Below, in pieces: positions 22,302 to 34,047 of a DNA stretch of 64,000 nucleotides. The translations under genes and the position numbers were made by a program. Source of the stretch: Budorcas taxicolor. Taxonomy: Eukaryota > Chordata > Mammalia > Artiodactyla > Bovidae. Within the stretch, counting starts at the first letter, position 1. Each line of letters starts with the position of its first letter. Where the stretch lies: positions 57,068,567 through 57,132,566 of the forward strand of contig NC_068912.1 of NCBI RefSeq assembly GCF_023091745.1. The letters are read 5' to 3'. The notes beneath the pieces are model-generated. The model was given only the letters and a program-made list of their open reading frames with translations, searched no databases and had not been told where the DNA came from.

Positions 22302-22510
22302 TCTGGTGGCTCAGACAGTAAAGAATGTGCCTGCAATGCGGGAGGTCTGGGTTGGATCCCTGGGTTGGGAAGATCCCCTGGAGGAGGGCATGGCAACCCA
22401 CTCCAATATTCTTGCCTGGAGAATCCCCATGGACAGAGAAGCCTGGTGGGCTGCAGTCTATGGGGTTGCAGAGCTTGACATGACTGAGCGACTAAGCACA
22501 CAGCACACAT
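22302..22510 (+). mobile_element. Bov-tA SINE
   Basis: Complete head and body: ctggtggctcagacagtaaagaat, tccctgggttgggaagatcccctgg, cttgcctggagaatcccc, ggggttgcagagcttgacatgactgagcgac. It is antisense in SH3GLB1 intron 1. Confidence 0.94.
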
Positions 22511-24374
22511 TTCTGTGCAATAAAATTTAATGTTCACTTTTCCCCCCTCTCACTTCTCAAAATATCTTCTGTAGTTCCATTTTTCTGAATTTTATTATCT
22601 GTTTCTTTCAGCATCCTTCTTGGTCTAATACTGATTTCAACTGATTATCAGTCAGCATTTTTAGCTCAAAGGTCCTTTAGAATGTTATTCTTAGACTTCT
22701 GGTACACCCTCGCTAAAGGTCTTATTCACGGCCTAGAAATAGCTGCAATAGCTTTTGTAAAACTTTAGGTCTTTTAAAGACTGGCCTGTAGCCAGCCCCT
22801 GGGTGGAACTGAGAACAGCAGGGCAGACCGTAATTCCAAAGCAACTGCCTAGGCTCGTACAGTTGCAGGGCACCGTAACTGAGGATAGGAGAGGCACTGG
22901 GAAAAAATCAAAACCCTGACCCCAGGGTCAGCTAGGTAATGACGCAATCTAAGAGAGATGCTGGTGTTTTTTATAGATCCCGGAAGATTCCAAGCAACAG
23001 ATCTGCCAAAGGTATACATTAAAATTTTACATATTAGAAATCTACCTCCCATGGTTAAATAGATTATCTCACAGATGAAGCAACCAATAGGAGGGAAAGG
23101 AATACGCCCAAGTGAACATCAATTCATAAAGGATGATCTATCAGTAGAAAAAAATTCTCCACTTAGCTCCGTAGTAAGCAGGTATATCTAATATTGTATT
23201 TGTTCATTCCTTTCATTCTTTCAACAAATATTTTTTACACACCCAGGTATATGCTAGGCATTATTCTAAGCACATGGGTTTCAACAGCCAGAAAACAGAC
23301 AAGCTTTGTCTTTAAAGAAACTTAAATATTAACAGAGAAGAAAGACAACTAACAAGTACATACATAATTTGACAATAAGGATACTAAGATAAAAAGATGG
23401 TAGACAGAGGACCAACACAGGTGGTCCTATTGTTTCTTGATCCAGTGACTGACTGAATTTATGGAACCTTTAAGTATGAGTCAGACAGTTTGATTATAGG
23501 AAGCCTGTTTAGAAAACAGTAGTTCTATGGGAAGGACCTTGAATTTAACTACCAGTAATAAATTCTGATGTTTTCTTGCTTTTCTCTGAGAGTGAAAAAC
23601 AGTTGCTCTGCATTTTGAATCAAGCACTCAAAAAAAAAAAATTCTTGTTACACAGGGAAGAATCATAAATTAAGTGAAGAAATTGAGAATGGTTTATAAT
23701 TTTGCCCTAAACTGTCAGAGCTGGGATTTCATCTCATATCTGTTTGAATCATAGTCTTATTATACTATGAGCTACCCTCTCAGTAAAATACTTGATTTCA
23801 AGCAACTGATATTTTCTATCACATTACCTAAACACATTCTGTGCTTCCTTGTTTGTTTCTTTGTTCATAGCACTCTGGTGAGCCGTATCCTATAGCTTAC
23901 CTCTCCTTCCTACATAATATTCAATCATAATCAAATTAAGGATAAGTTTAACTCTAGCTAAAATAAATAAAATAAGGGGGAGGAAAAGGGACATAAGAGC
24001 ATTGCTAATGCCATCACATATTTAAGCTGAAATTACAAAAATTTAAATTTTATTATTTAAACATACAACTGTAAAAGACATATTTCCCTTAATTTTTATC
24101 ATTGTGGGGACTTAAGGATTTTTTTTTTCCATTGTTAATCACAAGGTATGACATTACAATAACAAAATAGTACAATATTTAGTACATAAAATTTCCTCTA
24201 AAACATTTTAAAGAATACATTAACTATAGAAAATGATGAGTTACACATCAACTAAATTAAGAAGAATTATTAATCCAAGATATTTATGGAGGATACATAT
24301 TTTTTTCTTCGACTGTATGTGAAATATGTATTTAGTATATAACATGGTTCTTGCCCTGAAGAATTTTATGATCT
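22511..24374 (-). other. SH3GLB1 intron 1 sequence
   Basis: Intron with one weak old-repeat signal at about 23200-23345 ('attctttcaacaaatatttt', 'atgctaggcattattctaagcac'), which resembles the common mammalian relic containing 'tgccaggcactgttctagg'. The family is not resolved. Otherwise nothing recognised. Confidence 0.45.
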
Positions 24375-24650
24375 TGTTGTTGCTGTTGTTCAGTCGCCAA
24401 GTCGTGTTGGACTCTTTGCAACCCCATGGACTAGAGCAAGCTGGGCTTCCCTATCCTTCACCGTCTCCCAGAGTTTGGTCAGATTCATGTCCATTGAATT
24501 AGTGATGCTATTTAACCATCTCACCCCCTGTTGCCCTCTTTTGCCTTCAATCTTTCTCAGCATCAGGGTCTTTTCCAATGAGTCAGCTCTTCTCATCAGC
24601 TGGCTGAATTATTGGAGCTTCAGCATTCAAATTATGATGGTATCTTTATC
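24375..24650 (-). mobile_element. BovB LINE 3' end
   Basis: The (GTT)n-type tail at 24376-24391 is followed by the reverse complement of the BovB 3' end (cagtcgccaagtcgtgttgg, ccttcaatctttctcagcat, cagggtcttttccaatgagt). It is 5'-truncated near 24650 and lies in SH3GLB1 intron 1 in the gene's sense orientation. Confidence 0.92.
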
Positions 24651-25349
24651 AGAAGGACAGGACTTTTTTTTTTTTTTTTTTAAGAAAGATCCCTTTCCTA
24701 ATTATTAAACATTTTAAATTTTACCCTAAAAATTTCAGTTTTCAAAATCCCTAAGTCCAAAATCATTACTGACTTTGTAGTCAGTGATGATAGCTGTTCA
24801 TTGCAAACCACATTTGATTTTAAGCACGTATTAATATTTCAATGAGTGTATAACAGTACCATTTAATAATCAAAAACTTCTGTGAAAAACAAGCTACAGT
24901 GAAAGTCAGAAAGCAAAAGAATCATAGAAATTCAAACATCATGTTCTCTAAAATGTAATATGATATAGTATTCTTTCATAATATTTCATTAGTAACACAG
25001 TAAAATGACTCGAGAAAGTTCAACCCTCTCTTTTTATATATTTTCTCTAAACACTGCTTTAAGAAAAGGATTGTCTTTGAGTCAGCCACATTATGCCAGG
25101 TACTGTGATCCTTCCTTTACTAGCACAGACAAATAGCCTACAGTATGAAATAAGGAGCCTGGATTCTATGCTCCGATTTAGAGAGAAAAAAGGACAAATA
25201 AAAATGCTGTGTGATCAAAGACATCTACTAACATAAACACTAACCATCAATTCTCTGGGTAAAGTAATTGTTTAAAAGAAATCTAAAGTTCTTGGAGGCA
25301 AGTGTATAACACACACTCTGAATGTAGTGGTGAACTTTAAACTAGATAC

Positions 25350-25505
25350 TTCTCAATTGGTTCTTAATTTTGGCTGCTCTTTGGAATCAAGGGAGCTCTC
25401 AAAAACACTGATGTCAAATCGAGTCCCGAGGATTCTAATTTAACTGGACTGAGGAGCAGCCTTTAAAGATTCCTCAGGTAATTTTAAGTGTAGCTGATAC
25501 ATAAG
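25350..25505 (+). mobile_element. MER5A DNA-transposon relic
   Basis: It resembles the hAT-Charlie MITE MER5A: 'gaatcaagggagctctcaaaaa', 'gaggattctaatttaactgga', 'gattcctcaggtaattttaag'. Diverged. Confidence 0.6.
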
Positions 25506-25699
25506 CTCATACATAATTATTTTAATATCAGGTTAACAAACCATCTTCTATCTAGTTGTTTACTAAATTAGTGACAACTGCACCAAAGCATGTGAACACA
25601 GTTTTGGGTAACACTAAACACGCAGTTTTTACAGAATGAGAAAATGTATGGCCTTTGAATGCAGTGTATTTAGTAGAATTTCAGAGACATAATAAAGTT

Positions 25700-26099
25700 A
25701 CTGTAATTTAAATTCTATAAATGAAATGTAATGCATATATATGGAATTCAGGAAGATGGTAATGATGACCATATATGCGAGACAGCAAAAGAGACACAGA
25801 TGTAAAGAACAGACTTTTGGACTCTGTGGGAGAAGGCGAAGGTGGGATGATTTGAGAGAATAGCATTGAAACATGTATATTATCATATGTGAAACAGATC
25901 GCCAGTCCAGGTTCTATGCATGAGATAGGGTGCTCAGGGCCAGTGTACTGGGATGACCTAGAGGGATGGGATGGGGAGGGAGGTGGGAGGGGAGTTCAGG
26001 ATGGGGAACACATGTACACCCATGGCTGATTCATGTAAATGTATGGCAAAAACCACTACAATACTGTAATTAGCCTCCAATTAAAATAAATTTAAAAAA
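25700..26099 (+). mobile_element. Ruminant L1 (L1_BT-type) 3' UTR fragment
   Basis: The text follows the young ruminant L1 3' UTR: gaccatatatgcgagacagc, agagacacagatgtaaagaa, cttttggactctgtgggaga, attcatgtaaatgtatggca, aattagcctccaattaaaat, then an A-run. It is heavily 5'-truncated, antisense in SH3GLB1 intron 1, and carries a repeated tail (next entry). Confidence 0.9.
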
Positions 26100-26178
26100 A
26101 AGAAATGGAATTTCAGAATTAATTAAAAAAAAGAAATGGAATTTCAGAATTAATTAAAAAAAAGAAATGGAATGAGAG
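26094..26178. repeat. 31-bp tandem repeat in the L1 tail
   Basis: An A8 run plus gaaatggaatttcagaattaatt is repeated. The core gaaatgg begins at 26102, 26133 and 26164, an exact 31-bp period (two full units and a partial third). Confidence 0.93.
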
Positions 26179-26690
26179 AGAGTAGAATTCCTTCCACATA
26201 GGATTTGAAAGGAGTTGGTGGAGACTAGCATCAGAATTTATCTTCATATCTCCAGCTTAGATACACTATTGTGCTTGCTAAATTAGATGGAAGATAAAGG
26301 TTAGAGTTACAGCTAAAGTTTAGAGACTTTTTCCTCATCAGAAAACAGCTGGTGTTTGTGAATTTTATAGTGCAACTTTAGCAGTTAAAAAAAAGTTAGA
26401 AAATGAACTCTCTTCCTTTAGTAATTTAGTATTAAAATATTATACAGATATAAAGAATATATATCATTTAAGGATGGTGAGCAAAATTTTTTGCTTCAGT
26501 ATCAATTCTGAATTAAAAATGTACCCATTTGAAAGATTTATCAAATTAAGAACAATAATTTACAAAATGGAAATTTACTACAAAGAATAATTATGACAAA
26601 TTGAAAGTAGATTATGAAGTCCTTGAGGGCAGTAACAGGGGGTGTCATTTATCTTTGTATTCTTCAGTATCAAGTACTAAGGAGATACTC

Positions 26691-26953
26691 TGGAGAAGGC
26701 GATGGCACCCACTCCAGTACTCTTGCCTGGAAAATCCCATGGACGGAGGAGCCTGGTAGGCTGCAGTCCATGGGGTTGCTAAGAGTCGGACACGACTGAG
26801 CGTCTTCACTTTCATTTTTCACTTTCATGCATTGGAGAAGGAAATGGCAACCCACTCCAGTGTTCTTGCCTGGAGAATCCCAGGGATGGGGGAGCTTGGT
26901 GGACTGCCGTCTATGGGGCCGCACAGAGTCGGACACGACTGAAGCGACTTAGC
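26691..26953 (+). mobile_element. Bov-A2 dimeric SINE
   Basis: Two BovB-derived monomers are joined by the cttcactttcatttttcactttcatgca linker. The left monomer begins tggagaaggcgatggcaccc and the right one ggagaaggaaatggcaaccc. It is flanked by aaggag(a/g)tactc at 26679-26690 and 26954-26965, a near-perfect target-site duplication. Confidence 0.94.
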
Positions 26954-27751
26954 AAGGAGGTACTCAATAAATATAGGCTCAACTAATGAGTTTAATATTT
27001 TAGATTAGCATTAAATCAACCCCAAGGTCAGCACATATAATGTTAGAAAAATACTAATGAAAACAATTATTTAACATGTTAAATGATTCAAAAAGTAAAC
27101 TTCGCATATAGGTACTATTTGCTTGGCTAAAATGACATAAAAATTAAAACAAAACAAAACAAATCATGCTGAATACTGTGAGAGGGGAATAAGGAGAGTT
27201 GACTCCTCAGGTCATAGGATCTTATTACTGACATGAAAGCCAGAGTAACAAAATTTTAGACATCTTAGAGACCCTACATAATAATTCATTAGAAGAAAAA
27301 AAATTTACATCATACAAAATTTAAGAATGACACAGGAATTGCCACAGGTATTCACATCAAGTTCTTGCGGTCTGAGATGGACTTGAAGTTGTATTCTGAG
27401 GCAAGGAAAGGTTACAGAAAGGGAGTGGAGGGCATTCAAGATGAATTTAACTGTATGAACAAAAATCTAGAGTTAGAAAAGTACAAGATATTTTTGAAAT
27501 TAAAAAACAATTTGATGGAAATACAGTGTTTTACATGAGAAGAGAAAAGGCAAGGCTGGAAGGAAGTATTTAATTCTCAATTAAGGAATCTGGACTGAAA
27601 AGATAGGATTTTAATGGCTTTCAAAACACTTTACCAATGTATCAAGGATAAATTACCTGATCCTTTTGTATTCTACTGAAGGCATTACGAACAACAAAAA
27701 CACCCAAATGGACTGTTAGGGAATGATATACCCCTATTCATTTATACATTT

Positions 27752-28066
27752 ACCTTATCCAACCAGTCCATTCTGAAGATCAGTCCTGGGTGTTCATTGG
27801 AAGGACTGATGCTGAAGCTGAAACTCCAATACTTTGGCCACCTCATGTGAAGAGCTGACTCATTGGAAAAGACCTTGATGCTGGGAGGGATCAGGGCAGG
27901 AGGAGAAGGGGACGACAGAGGATGAGATGGCTGGATGGCATCACCAACTCAATGGACATGAGTTTGGGTAAACTCTGGGAGTTGCTGATGGACAGGGAGG
28001 CCTGGTGTACTGCGATTCATGGGGTCACAGAGTCGGACACGACTGAGTGACTGAACTGAACTGATG
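27752..28066 (+). mobile_element. BovB LINE, 5'-truncated 3' end
   Basis: It begins near tccaaccagtccattctgaag and ends with gacacgactgagtgactgaactgaactga. It lies antisense in SH3GLB1 intron 1, in inverted orientation relative to the BovB at 24375-24650. Confidence 0.92.
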
Positions 28067-28499
28067 TATATAAACATATTTTAAAAGAGTGAGAGTTGAA
28101 TGATGGGACTCATTTATATACTTAAATAGTCTGATTTTATGTTTTAAAATAGGGAACATGTTTAATTGTTAAGTTAGAATTTGTACATAAAATGAAATAT
28201 GGCAGTTGTCTAACCAGAGAATGGCCTATTCCTTAAGGTGTAATTTGATTTAAACAGAATTATTTAGAAATATCAAAGCTAAATTCCATCCCGACTGTTC
28301 TTATTGCTTATACTGAGTAACTGGCCTAGCTCTTACGCTATTCTTAGCATTAAATCTGGCACTTTGACACTACAGTGATGTCAACTCAATTTAGAGTAGG
28401 AACTCAGTTATTGACTAAATACCAAAATGAGAAAGCATGTTTTGTTGAAAACTACACACAGCACTCCAAATTGCACATTACATTTTGGAACCATCTTTA

Positions 28500-28730
28500 T
28501 TTCCTACATATTTTAAAAAACTGCAGAAAACGTCAAACATAGAAGTATAATAGTATAGTAACATCTCATGAACCCATAACCCAGTATGAACCGTTTGCCA
28601 TTGTTGTTTCAACTACCCACCCTTCCTTCTTCTGAAACATTTTAAAGCAATTCTCAGACATGATAGTTTATAAACATTTAAAAATGTACCTCTAACAGAC
28701 ACAGACTTAAAATAAAAAGACGTATCAAAG
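28500..28730 (+). repeat. Old L1 (L1M-type) 3' UTR relic
   Basis: The phrases catgaacccataacccagta, cattttaaagcaattctcagac and gtacctctaacaga resemble the 3' region of old mammalian L1 elements. The subfamily is not resolved. Confidence 0.5.
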
Positions 28731-28739
28731 GAGCCTGCT

Positions 28740-29275
28740 CCTCCTGAAATTTTTCCCTTAGTAAATGGCTCAAGCCAAAACCTCAGAGTCATCCTTGACT
28801 CATCTTTCTCTCATACTTCAGAGTCAATATAATATGTAATACTGGTTAGGTTTTGAATCTCCCCTGCTATCATTCTTATTTAAGTTCTATCACCTTTTGC
28901 CTGTCCTATGGCCACAGCTCCTTAACTAGTCTCCCTAATAGCCCTGCAACCTCAGATTCTACACTTGCGACCTCTGCCTGAAATGTTTTTATTCCAAAAA
29001 AAATTGGATCTGTCACTTTCTTGAGGTCTTTTTGCATTTGAACCTATTAGAAATAGAAAGGCTTGCCCTTACCATCTCGGCAACAACCACTACCCCTGCC
29101 CTTAACCTAACTAAACCTATTGGCCTGTTTCTACATCACCGCCTGATGTATTTACTAGTTTGTTTTTTCCTGTTAGACAATAAGCTCCAGGAGCACAGAC
29201 ATTATGTTGATTATGAAACACTAGTGTCCAAAATAGTAGTGACACACAGGCATGCACTAAGCACTTAAGCATTTA
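28740..29275 (+). repeat. L2 LINE relic
   Basis: The phrases tcagagtcatccttgactcat, tgtcctatggccacagctcc, ctgcctgaaatg and tagacaataagctccaggag follow the L2 order. It accounts for the open frame at 29032-29268. Confidence 0.65.
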
Positions 29276-29489
29276 AGACTGAAAATTATTTGATAACAGA
29301 TTAGAATTTTAAAACTTCTTCCTAGAAAATCTGAAACAAGTAACTGAAACTCGTTATTTGGAAAGTACATCTTGAGAGCTTTGCCAGATTTTTAAAATCA
29401 AGTCTATCAATTATTTAAATCAATTTGTAATATATATGTCCTATTTAAGAAGTTCAGATTATGTACCTGAAAACATATCTAGAAATATG

Positions 29490-29602
29490 TATGTATGGCT
29501 GCTGGAGAGTGTGGGATCTTAGTTCCCTGACCAGGAATCTAACCTGTGCTCCCTGCAATCGAAGCATGTAGTCTCAGCTACCGGACAGCAAGGGAAGTCC
29601 CT
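29490..29602 (-). mobile_element. CHR-type tRNA SINE fragment
   Basis: The reverse complement of a cetartiodactyl tRNA-derived SINE head: gtgggatcttagttccctga, ccaggaatctaacctgtgct, ccggacagcaagggaagtcc. Confidence 0.75.
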
Positions 29603-30795
29603 CTAGCTGTACTGAAAAGAGTGGCATTAGGTAGTGCCAAATCTGCATTCAGCACCTAGAATCACAGGGAATCAGCATTAAAACACCACCAAAAGCTCAC
29701 AATATAGGCAGCCATTACCCTGCTCTAGTTCTACCATTTTTTGCCAAAAACGGTGCAATGTAAGATCAACTATGTCAATAAAACTGGAGTAAAGGGGACA
29801 AAGAAAGTAATAATGCAATACACATGATTTACATTTCAACTTGGCATGTTACGTAAGAAAACTATTTTTGTTTTTCCTTTACAAAAGAGAATCTTGTTGC
29901 TACTGTGACTGTCATTAACTTAAAACACCAGACTGTTTATGTCCCGTGTTGTGGTGAAATTTACATCTGTTCGTAGATTTAACTTAGTTGGCATAATGTG
30001 GGTGATGACTGGAAAACTGTCCAAGTTCCCTAGTACCGACACTTCTTTTATTTTTGAATACGATGAGACAGTCAACTTTCCCCTTTAAAGTGTTACTTGA
30101 AAAATGTCCCTGTGACTATAAGCACAACATGAATCTTCTCGCTCACCGCCCTACGGTCAGCGCTTCCCATTTCGAAAGTGAGTGGGAAAGCCCCCAAGCT
30201 CTGTGGCTCTGGCAAAGTCTGGACGCCAACTGGCGATCTCCATTTCTGCCACGGACAGCCAAGACCGGGAACCTTCCTCTCAGGGTGAGAGGACGGCAGG
30301 GAACTGCGTTGGCAGCTCCCTGGGTTGATGGGCAGGAAAAGGAAACTTCCTTCTTGGACTTGGCGAGGAGAGAGGGAGACGAAATGAAAAGGTGGGGGTG
30401 GTGCAAGAACGGTCTCCACCACCCCGCGGACTCGCAAAGCCCCCGCCCGCCCGGGGAGGGAGGGCACACGAGCAGCGGCGCCGTGAGGTCAGAAAGGCCG
30501 GCGGTGCTGTGCCCCGGCCCGAGGCCGAACTCAAGGTGGCCTCCGGAGAAGGGAGGACGCTCCGGGCCCTGTCCCCACTCCGCCTCGCTTCCCCGGCACC
30601 GGCGGTTGGGCAAGAAGGGGGAGGAAAACGGCCGCCAGGCCCAGAGGGGCACAAGGCCGCGCCCATCACCCGGGCCTCCGGCCGCCGCAGGCCAGTCGGG
30701 CGGTCGGCGAAGCCGGGTGCAGAGGGCGCGGCTGTCTCGGGCGACCCCTCCCTGTCCCTCCCGGGCGTCGCCACCCTTTCTTCCCGCCGCGGTAC

Positions 30796-30867
30796 CTGCA
30801 CTGCACGACTGAGGAAGGTGCCCGCGTCGGCCGCCAGCTTCTTCACGTTGAAGTCCATGATGTTCAT
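30796..30867 (-). CDS. SH3GLB1: SH3GLB1 coding exon 1 (residues 1-24)
   Basis: This exon encodes MNIMDFNVKKLAADAGTFLS followed by RAVQ. It is the N-terminal amphipathic helix (H0) that inserts into membranes in N-BAR proteins. The start is the ATG at 30867-30865, with A at -3. No ATG occurs on the sense strand between the TATA-like box at 31239-31245 and this codon, so the start is unambiguous unless an upstream exon exists. A second in-frame Met follows at codon 4. The exon ends on a complete codon (CAG) before the donor GTACC at 30795-30791. It sits in the CpG island, and the next exon is 9.6 kb away. The match to endophilin B1 is unmistakable. Confidence 0.97.
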
Positions 30868-31228
30868 CCTGGGCGTCAGCCGGGCGGAGCAGCCGGCTGA
30901 CCTAGCGGGGAGATGGAGGCGCCGCGGCCGGGCTGGGGCGCCGGGCGAGAGTGGCGGGGGCAGACGTGGTAGGTGGAGGGAGGCGGCGCCAGCCCCGCCG
31001 CCGCAGCTGTCGTTTCCGTGAAGGGGGAGAGAGAGGGTGGGGCGAGGGGAGAGAACAACCGCCTCGAAGCCGGCCGCGAGTCCAGGCGGCAGCGGCCGAG
31101 ACCCAGGGCCTGTGCCGCCCGGAGAGATGCCGCTAACGTCGGCGGGCTTCGCGGTGGGCTTGCAAGACAGAGCAGCGTCCGGGCCTCTCTGGGCCGGGTC
31201 CGCAACAGAGGAAGCGAGAGCGGGCCTC

Positions 31229-31245
31229 GGGGCGGGGCCTTTATA
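31229..31245 (-). promoter_or_regulatory. Candidate SH3GLB1 core promoter: TATA-like box and GC box
   Basis: On the sense strand the order is TATAAAG (31245-31239) followed at once by GGCCCCGCCCC, an Sp1-type GC box at 31229-31239. A start about 30 nt downstream (around 31210) would give a 5' UTR of about 340 nt with no upstream ATG. The motifs are seen; the start site is inferred. Confidence 0.5.
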
Positions 31246-31410
31246 GAGGTTATCGCGGGAACAGCGACCCCTTCAGGAGCGCCGCGGCTGACCGCGCCCG
31301 GAGCTCCGCCAGTTCCGCTGGGGGCAGGGTCGCGTTCGTTGCTAGGGGCGCGCCTCCGGGCGCTGTGGCGCTCGGTGTTTGTACTTAAGGCCCTGGGAAC
31401 CGCGAGCAGA

Positions 31411-34036
31411 GAGAACCCAAACTCCCCGTTTTGTCTTAAGTGAAAATATGGAAATTGTAGCATAGAATGACAGTATGTGAAATTAGAACCAACAGTTCCC
31501 TGTCATCTTGAAGCACCCGCGCCCTACTGGTTCCCTGACGCCTGGATGGCACGCGGCTAATGTTTGCAGCATAGAGTTGAAGTTAAATGTTGCCACCGAA
31601 CCCGTTTTTCATTTATTCAGCATTATCGACTATCCATCTTGTACCAGAACTGAATCCTGTGCTGCAGACACCGTGCTGAACAAGATTGTCCCTGTCCTCA
31701 GAAAGCTCTCAGTTCGGTTACTCGACAACTTTCAGGGACAACTCCCATCCCCGGGGCCAGTTCTGTTTCTATGTGCTTCCACAAGAGCTTTGTGACTGAG
31801 TGACCGTGGACACGCTGGACTACAGAATCAACACTAGGTGCCTACTTGGTGCATAATACGGCGCCCAAGACACCAACTGCGGGATAGAGGACGCAAAGAA
31901 GATGGTGAGTGAGATAGAATACTGCTTAACGATTTAGCGAGGAGAATGTTAATAACTAATGAGAATATGATGTGAATTTTAATAACTAATGGGAATATGA
32001 TGTGGAATCTGTTCAAAACCCTGCAATTCCAAGTATCTTCTAAAGCAGCTTTAAGGATACAGAGTATGCTTGAACTGATTGAAACAGGTGCAAGAATGGA
32101 GGCAGAGACGTTAGTATTTCGAAGAAAAGGCTGTTCTTGTGTGTGTCGCAGTGTCCTTGTGTTACATTAGAGCTGGAAAAATGCAGGCCCAGCAGGCAAT
32201 GAAATGAGTTCACATTCATGCTTAGTGTTTTACTGAAACAGCAGTCAGAGCAGTAGTGGCTGTGTTAAAGGCACAAAGATTCGTTCCAAAGTATTACAAG
32301 GAAGAGTAGATAGCATACAAATAGTTGTATTCTTTGTGGTGATAACAGAAACAGACACTTCTTACTAAGATAACTACAAAAGAATAAATCTACTCCATCT
32401 CTCTTTCTTCTCAACTTACCTTGCCAGAAACATGGGAAAGGAAGTATATAATCAGGAATTTTGTTATTTATTGTCCAATTTAGACTTTTACATGGAAAAC
32501 ACCATATCTTTTTGCAGATGTCTTTCTTCCCAGTAAGTATGTTTTGTCATATTCTCTATTTCTACAAAGTGATCTCAACACCACCCGCCTTCACCATGAG
32601 AGGAAAAAACTCTGAATTCTCTTCCTCAAACTTGTAGATATGCTGACTTGAAAAAACAATCTTCATTTGTTCCTGTTGAGCCGTCTATAATACTGTTTCT
32701 CTAGTTTCACTGGTGAATTTATAAGACTAGTGTGGTGTTTCTATTTCCTTACCATCTTAGAATTTCCTACCTAATTCCATGTAGTTGGTTTCCACTTCCG
32801 TAACTATTCCTTAACAGAATTCCTGAAGTTGTCAGTTATCTTCCTGATAAATCAAACAGCCTTTTCTCAAACTTCCACAGTGACTGTACCCAGCCCCTTC
32901 CCAATAACAAACACACCCCTTTCCAGGACCTTATTGTTTCATGGTTTTTCTGCTATCTCCTGGACTTTCTCATTCTGTTTTGCTGACACTTCTGATGGAT
33001 TTGCTATAAGAATGAATACCTGAAATCTCAAGGTTTAGCACTTATTTTTTTGTTATTGTTCTCATGGATTAGTTTCTTAATTGAAACTTCAGATGTACCA
33101 TTTCATTCACTGATTTAGTAAATATTTTTTGAACGTCTACTGTGTGCATGTGGCACTGTTCGTATGACTGGGAATATAACGGGCAACAAGGCAGATAGCC
33201 CTTGCTCTCATGGGAGCTTATAACTAATCCCATGAGACAGAAATTGAACAAGTAGTTATAAGTATGTTGAAATGCCAAGGGGAGTCCAGAGTGCTTTTAA
33301 ATGTTCACTTCCAGCTGTACCTAGTAACCTGAATTTTAATTTGGAGGCTTGGTTTTTCTGTAAGGGTTTTAGATCACCTTTTAACGCTTTCTTTTTCTAT
33401 CCCCCATAGTAACTTCTTACTCCAATAGTTCAAGGTATTAGGAAAGCAGTCTTTGAAAGTTAATACAAAGTGCTGAATATCTGAAATTCTCCTCAAAATT
33501 TTCAGCTTGAAAATGAAAAAAATCTTTATAAAAATGACGTTTTAGGTAGTATGATATGTATTTTAATTTTTTTTTGTAGTGGCTGGCAGATAGTTCATTA
33601 CCTTATGTTTAGACCAATGATATCCAAACTTCATGGGGTATGCAAGATGATCCACTGGTGTGCAAAAATATACATTAGAAGTTTGGTTTGTATATATTTT
33701 AATCTAATAAACAGAAAATTTTGTCTCATTACTTTTTTAAAAATATGGGTTGACACTGGTGTTCCCACCTTGCATTTATCAGATAGACACATGTCACAAA
33801 TTGTAAATGAAATATCTTACGGGAAGAGTGGGAATTCCACAACTTGAAGGAGTTGTAATTAGTAGTTTATTTACTAATATGGTCACATAATACATGTGAC
33901 TGGTTCCATGTCTTTGCAGATTATCTATTTAAATAAAACTTCACAGTAGTAGACAAGGAGCCTAAAGAGTTTCCTCAAATACATCATCATTAAAAGTGTT
34001 GATACAAGCATAAGCAAACAAGAAATGCCAGAATCT
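31411..34036. other. SH3GLB1 upstream flank
   Basis: No gene recognised. Two diverged copies of a common old mammalian relic seem present at about 31605-31870 and 33090-33270 (phrases such as 'actgatttagtaaatatttttt', 'gcactgttcgtatgactggga'). The family is unresolved. A 30-bp tandem duplication lies at 31949-32008. The open frame at 31508-31795 overlaps the first relic. Confidence 0.45.
31949..32008. repeat. 30-bp tandem duplication
   Basis: Units at 31949-31978 and 31979-32008 share ttaataactaatg(a/g)gaatatgatgtg, differing by a substitution and a small shift at the end. Confidence 0.92.
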
Positions 34037-34047
34037 ATACCTCTACT

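Larger units (their letters stand above)
3531..31210 (-). other. SH3GLB1: SH3GLB1 gene (endophilin B1 / Bif-1), 5' part of locus
   Basis: The locus runs right to left from a CpG-island promoter near 31.2 kb to the last exon in the window at 3531. Endophilin B1 is a cytosolic N-BAR and SH3 protein. It bends membranes and acts in mitochondrial outer-membrane dynamics, Bax activation and, with UVRAG and Beclin 1, autophagy. Seven constitutive coding exons were placed by eye from the known protein: 30796-30867, 21095-21236, 17981-18109, 15459-15592, 13883-13975, 4007-4096 and 3531-3631. Two optional exons lie at 9844-9882 and 7972-7995. All donors are GT, all acceptors AG, and the phases join without a break. 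These encode residues 1-253 plus two bases of codon 254, that is the amphipathic N-terminus and most of the BAR domain. The SH3 exons and 3' UTR are outside the window. The right end given here is an inferred transcription start. Confidence 0.95.
30380..31410. promoter_or_regulatory. CpG island over the SH3GLB1 promoter and exon 1
   Basis: A sharp change from AT-rich DNA to GC-rich DNA dense in CpG (for example gccgcggccgggctggggcg). It covers exon 1, the 5' UTR and the upstream flank. This is typical of a broadly expressed gene. The long open frames on both strands here (up to 252 codons) reflect a shortage of stop codons in GC-rich DNA. Confidence 0.93.

Noticed and set aside
30054..31443. 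Long open frames on both strands in the GC-rich block (252, 209, 195, 195, 169, 156 codons)
   Set aside because: They overlap each other in many frames inside a CpG island, resemble no protein, and cover the 5' UTR and first intron of SH3GLB1. Only the first 24 codons of the minus frame ending at 30867 are real coding sequence.
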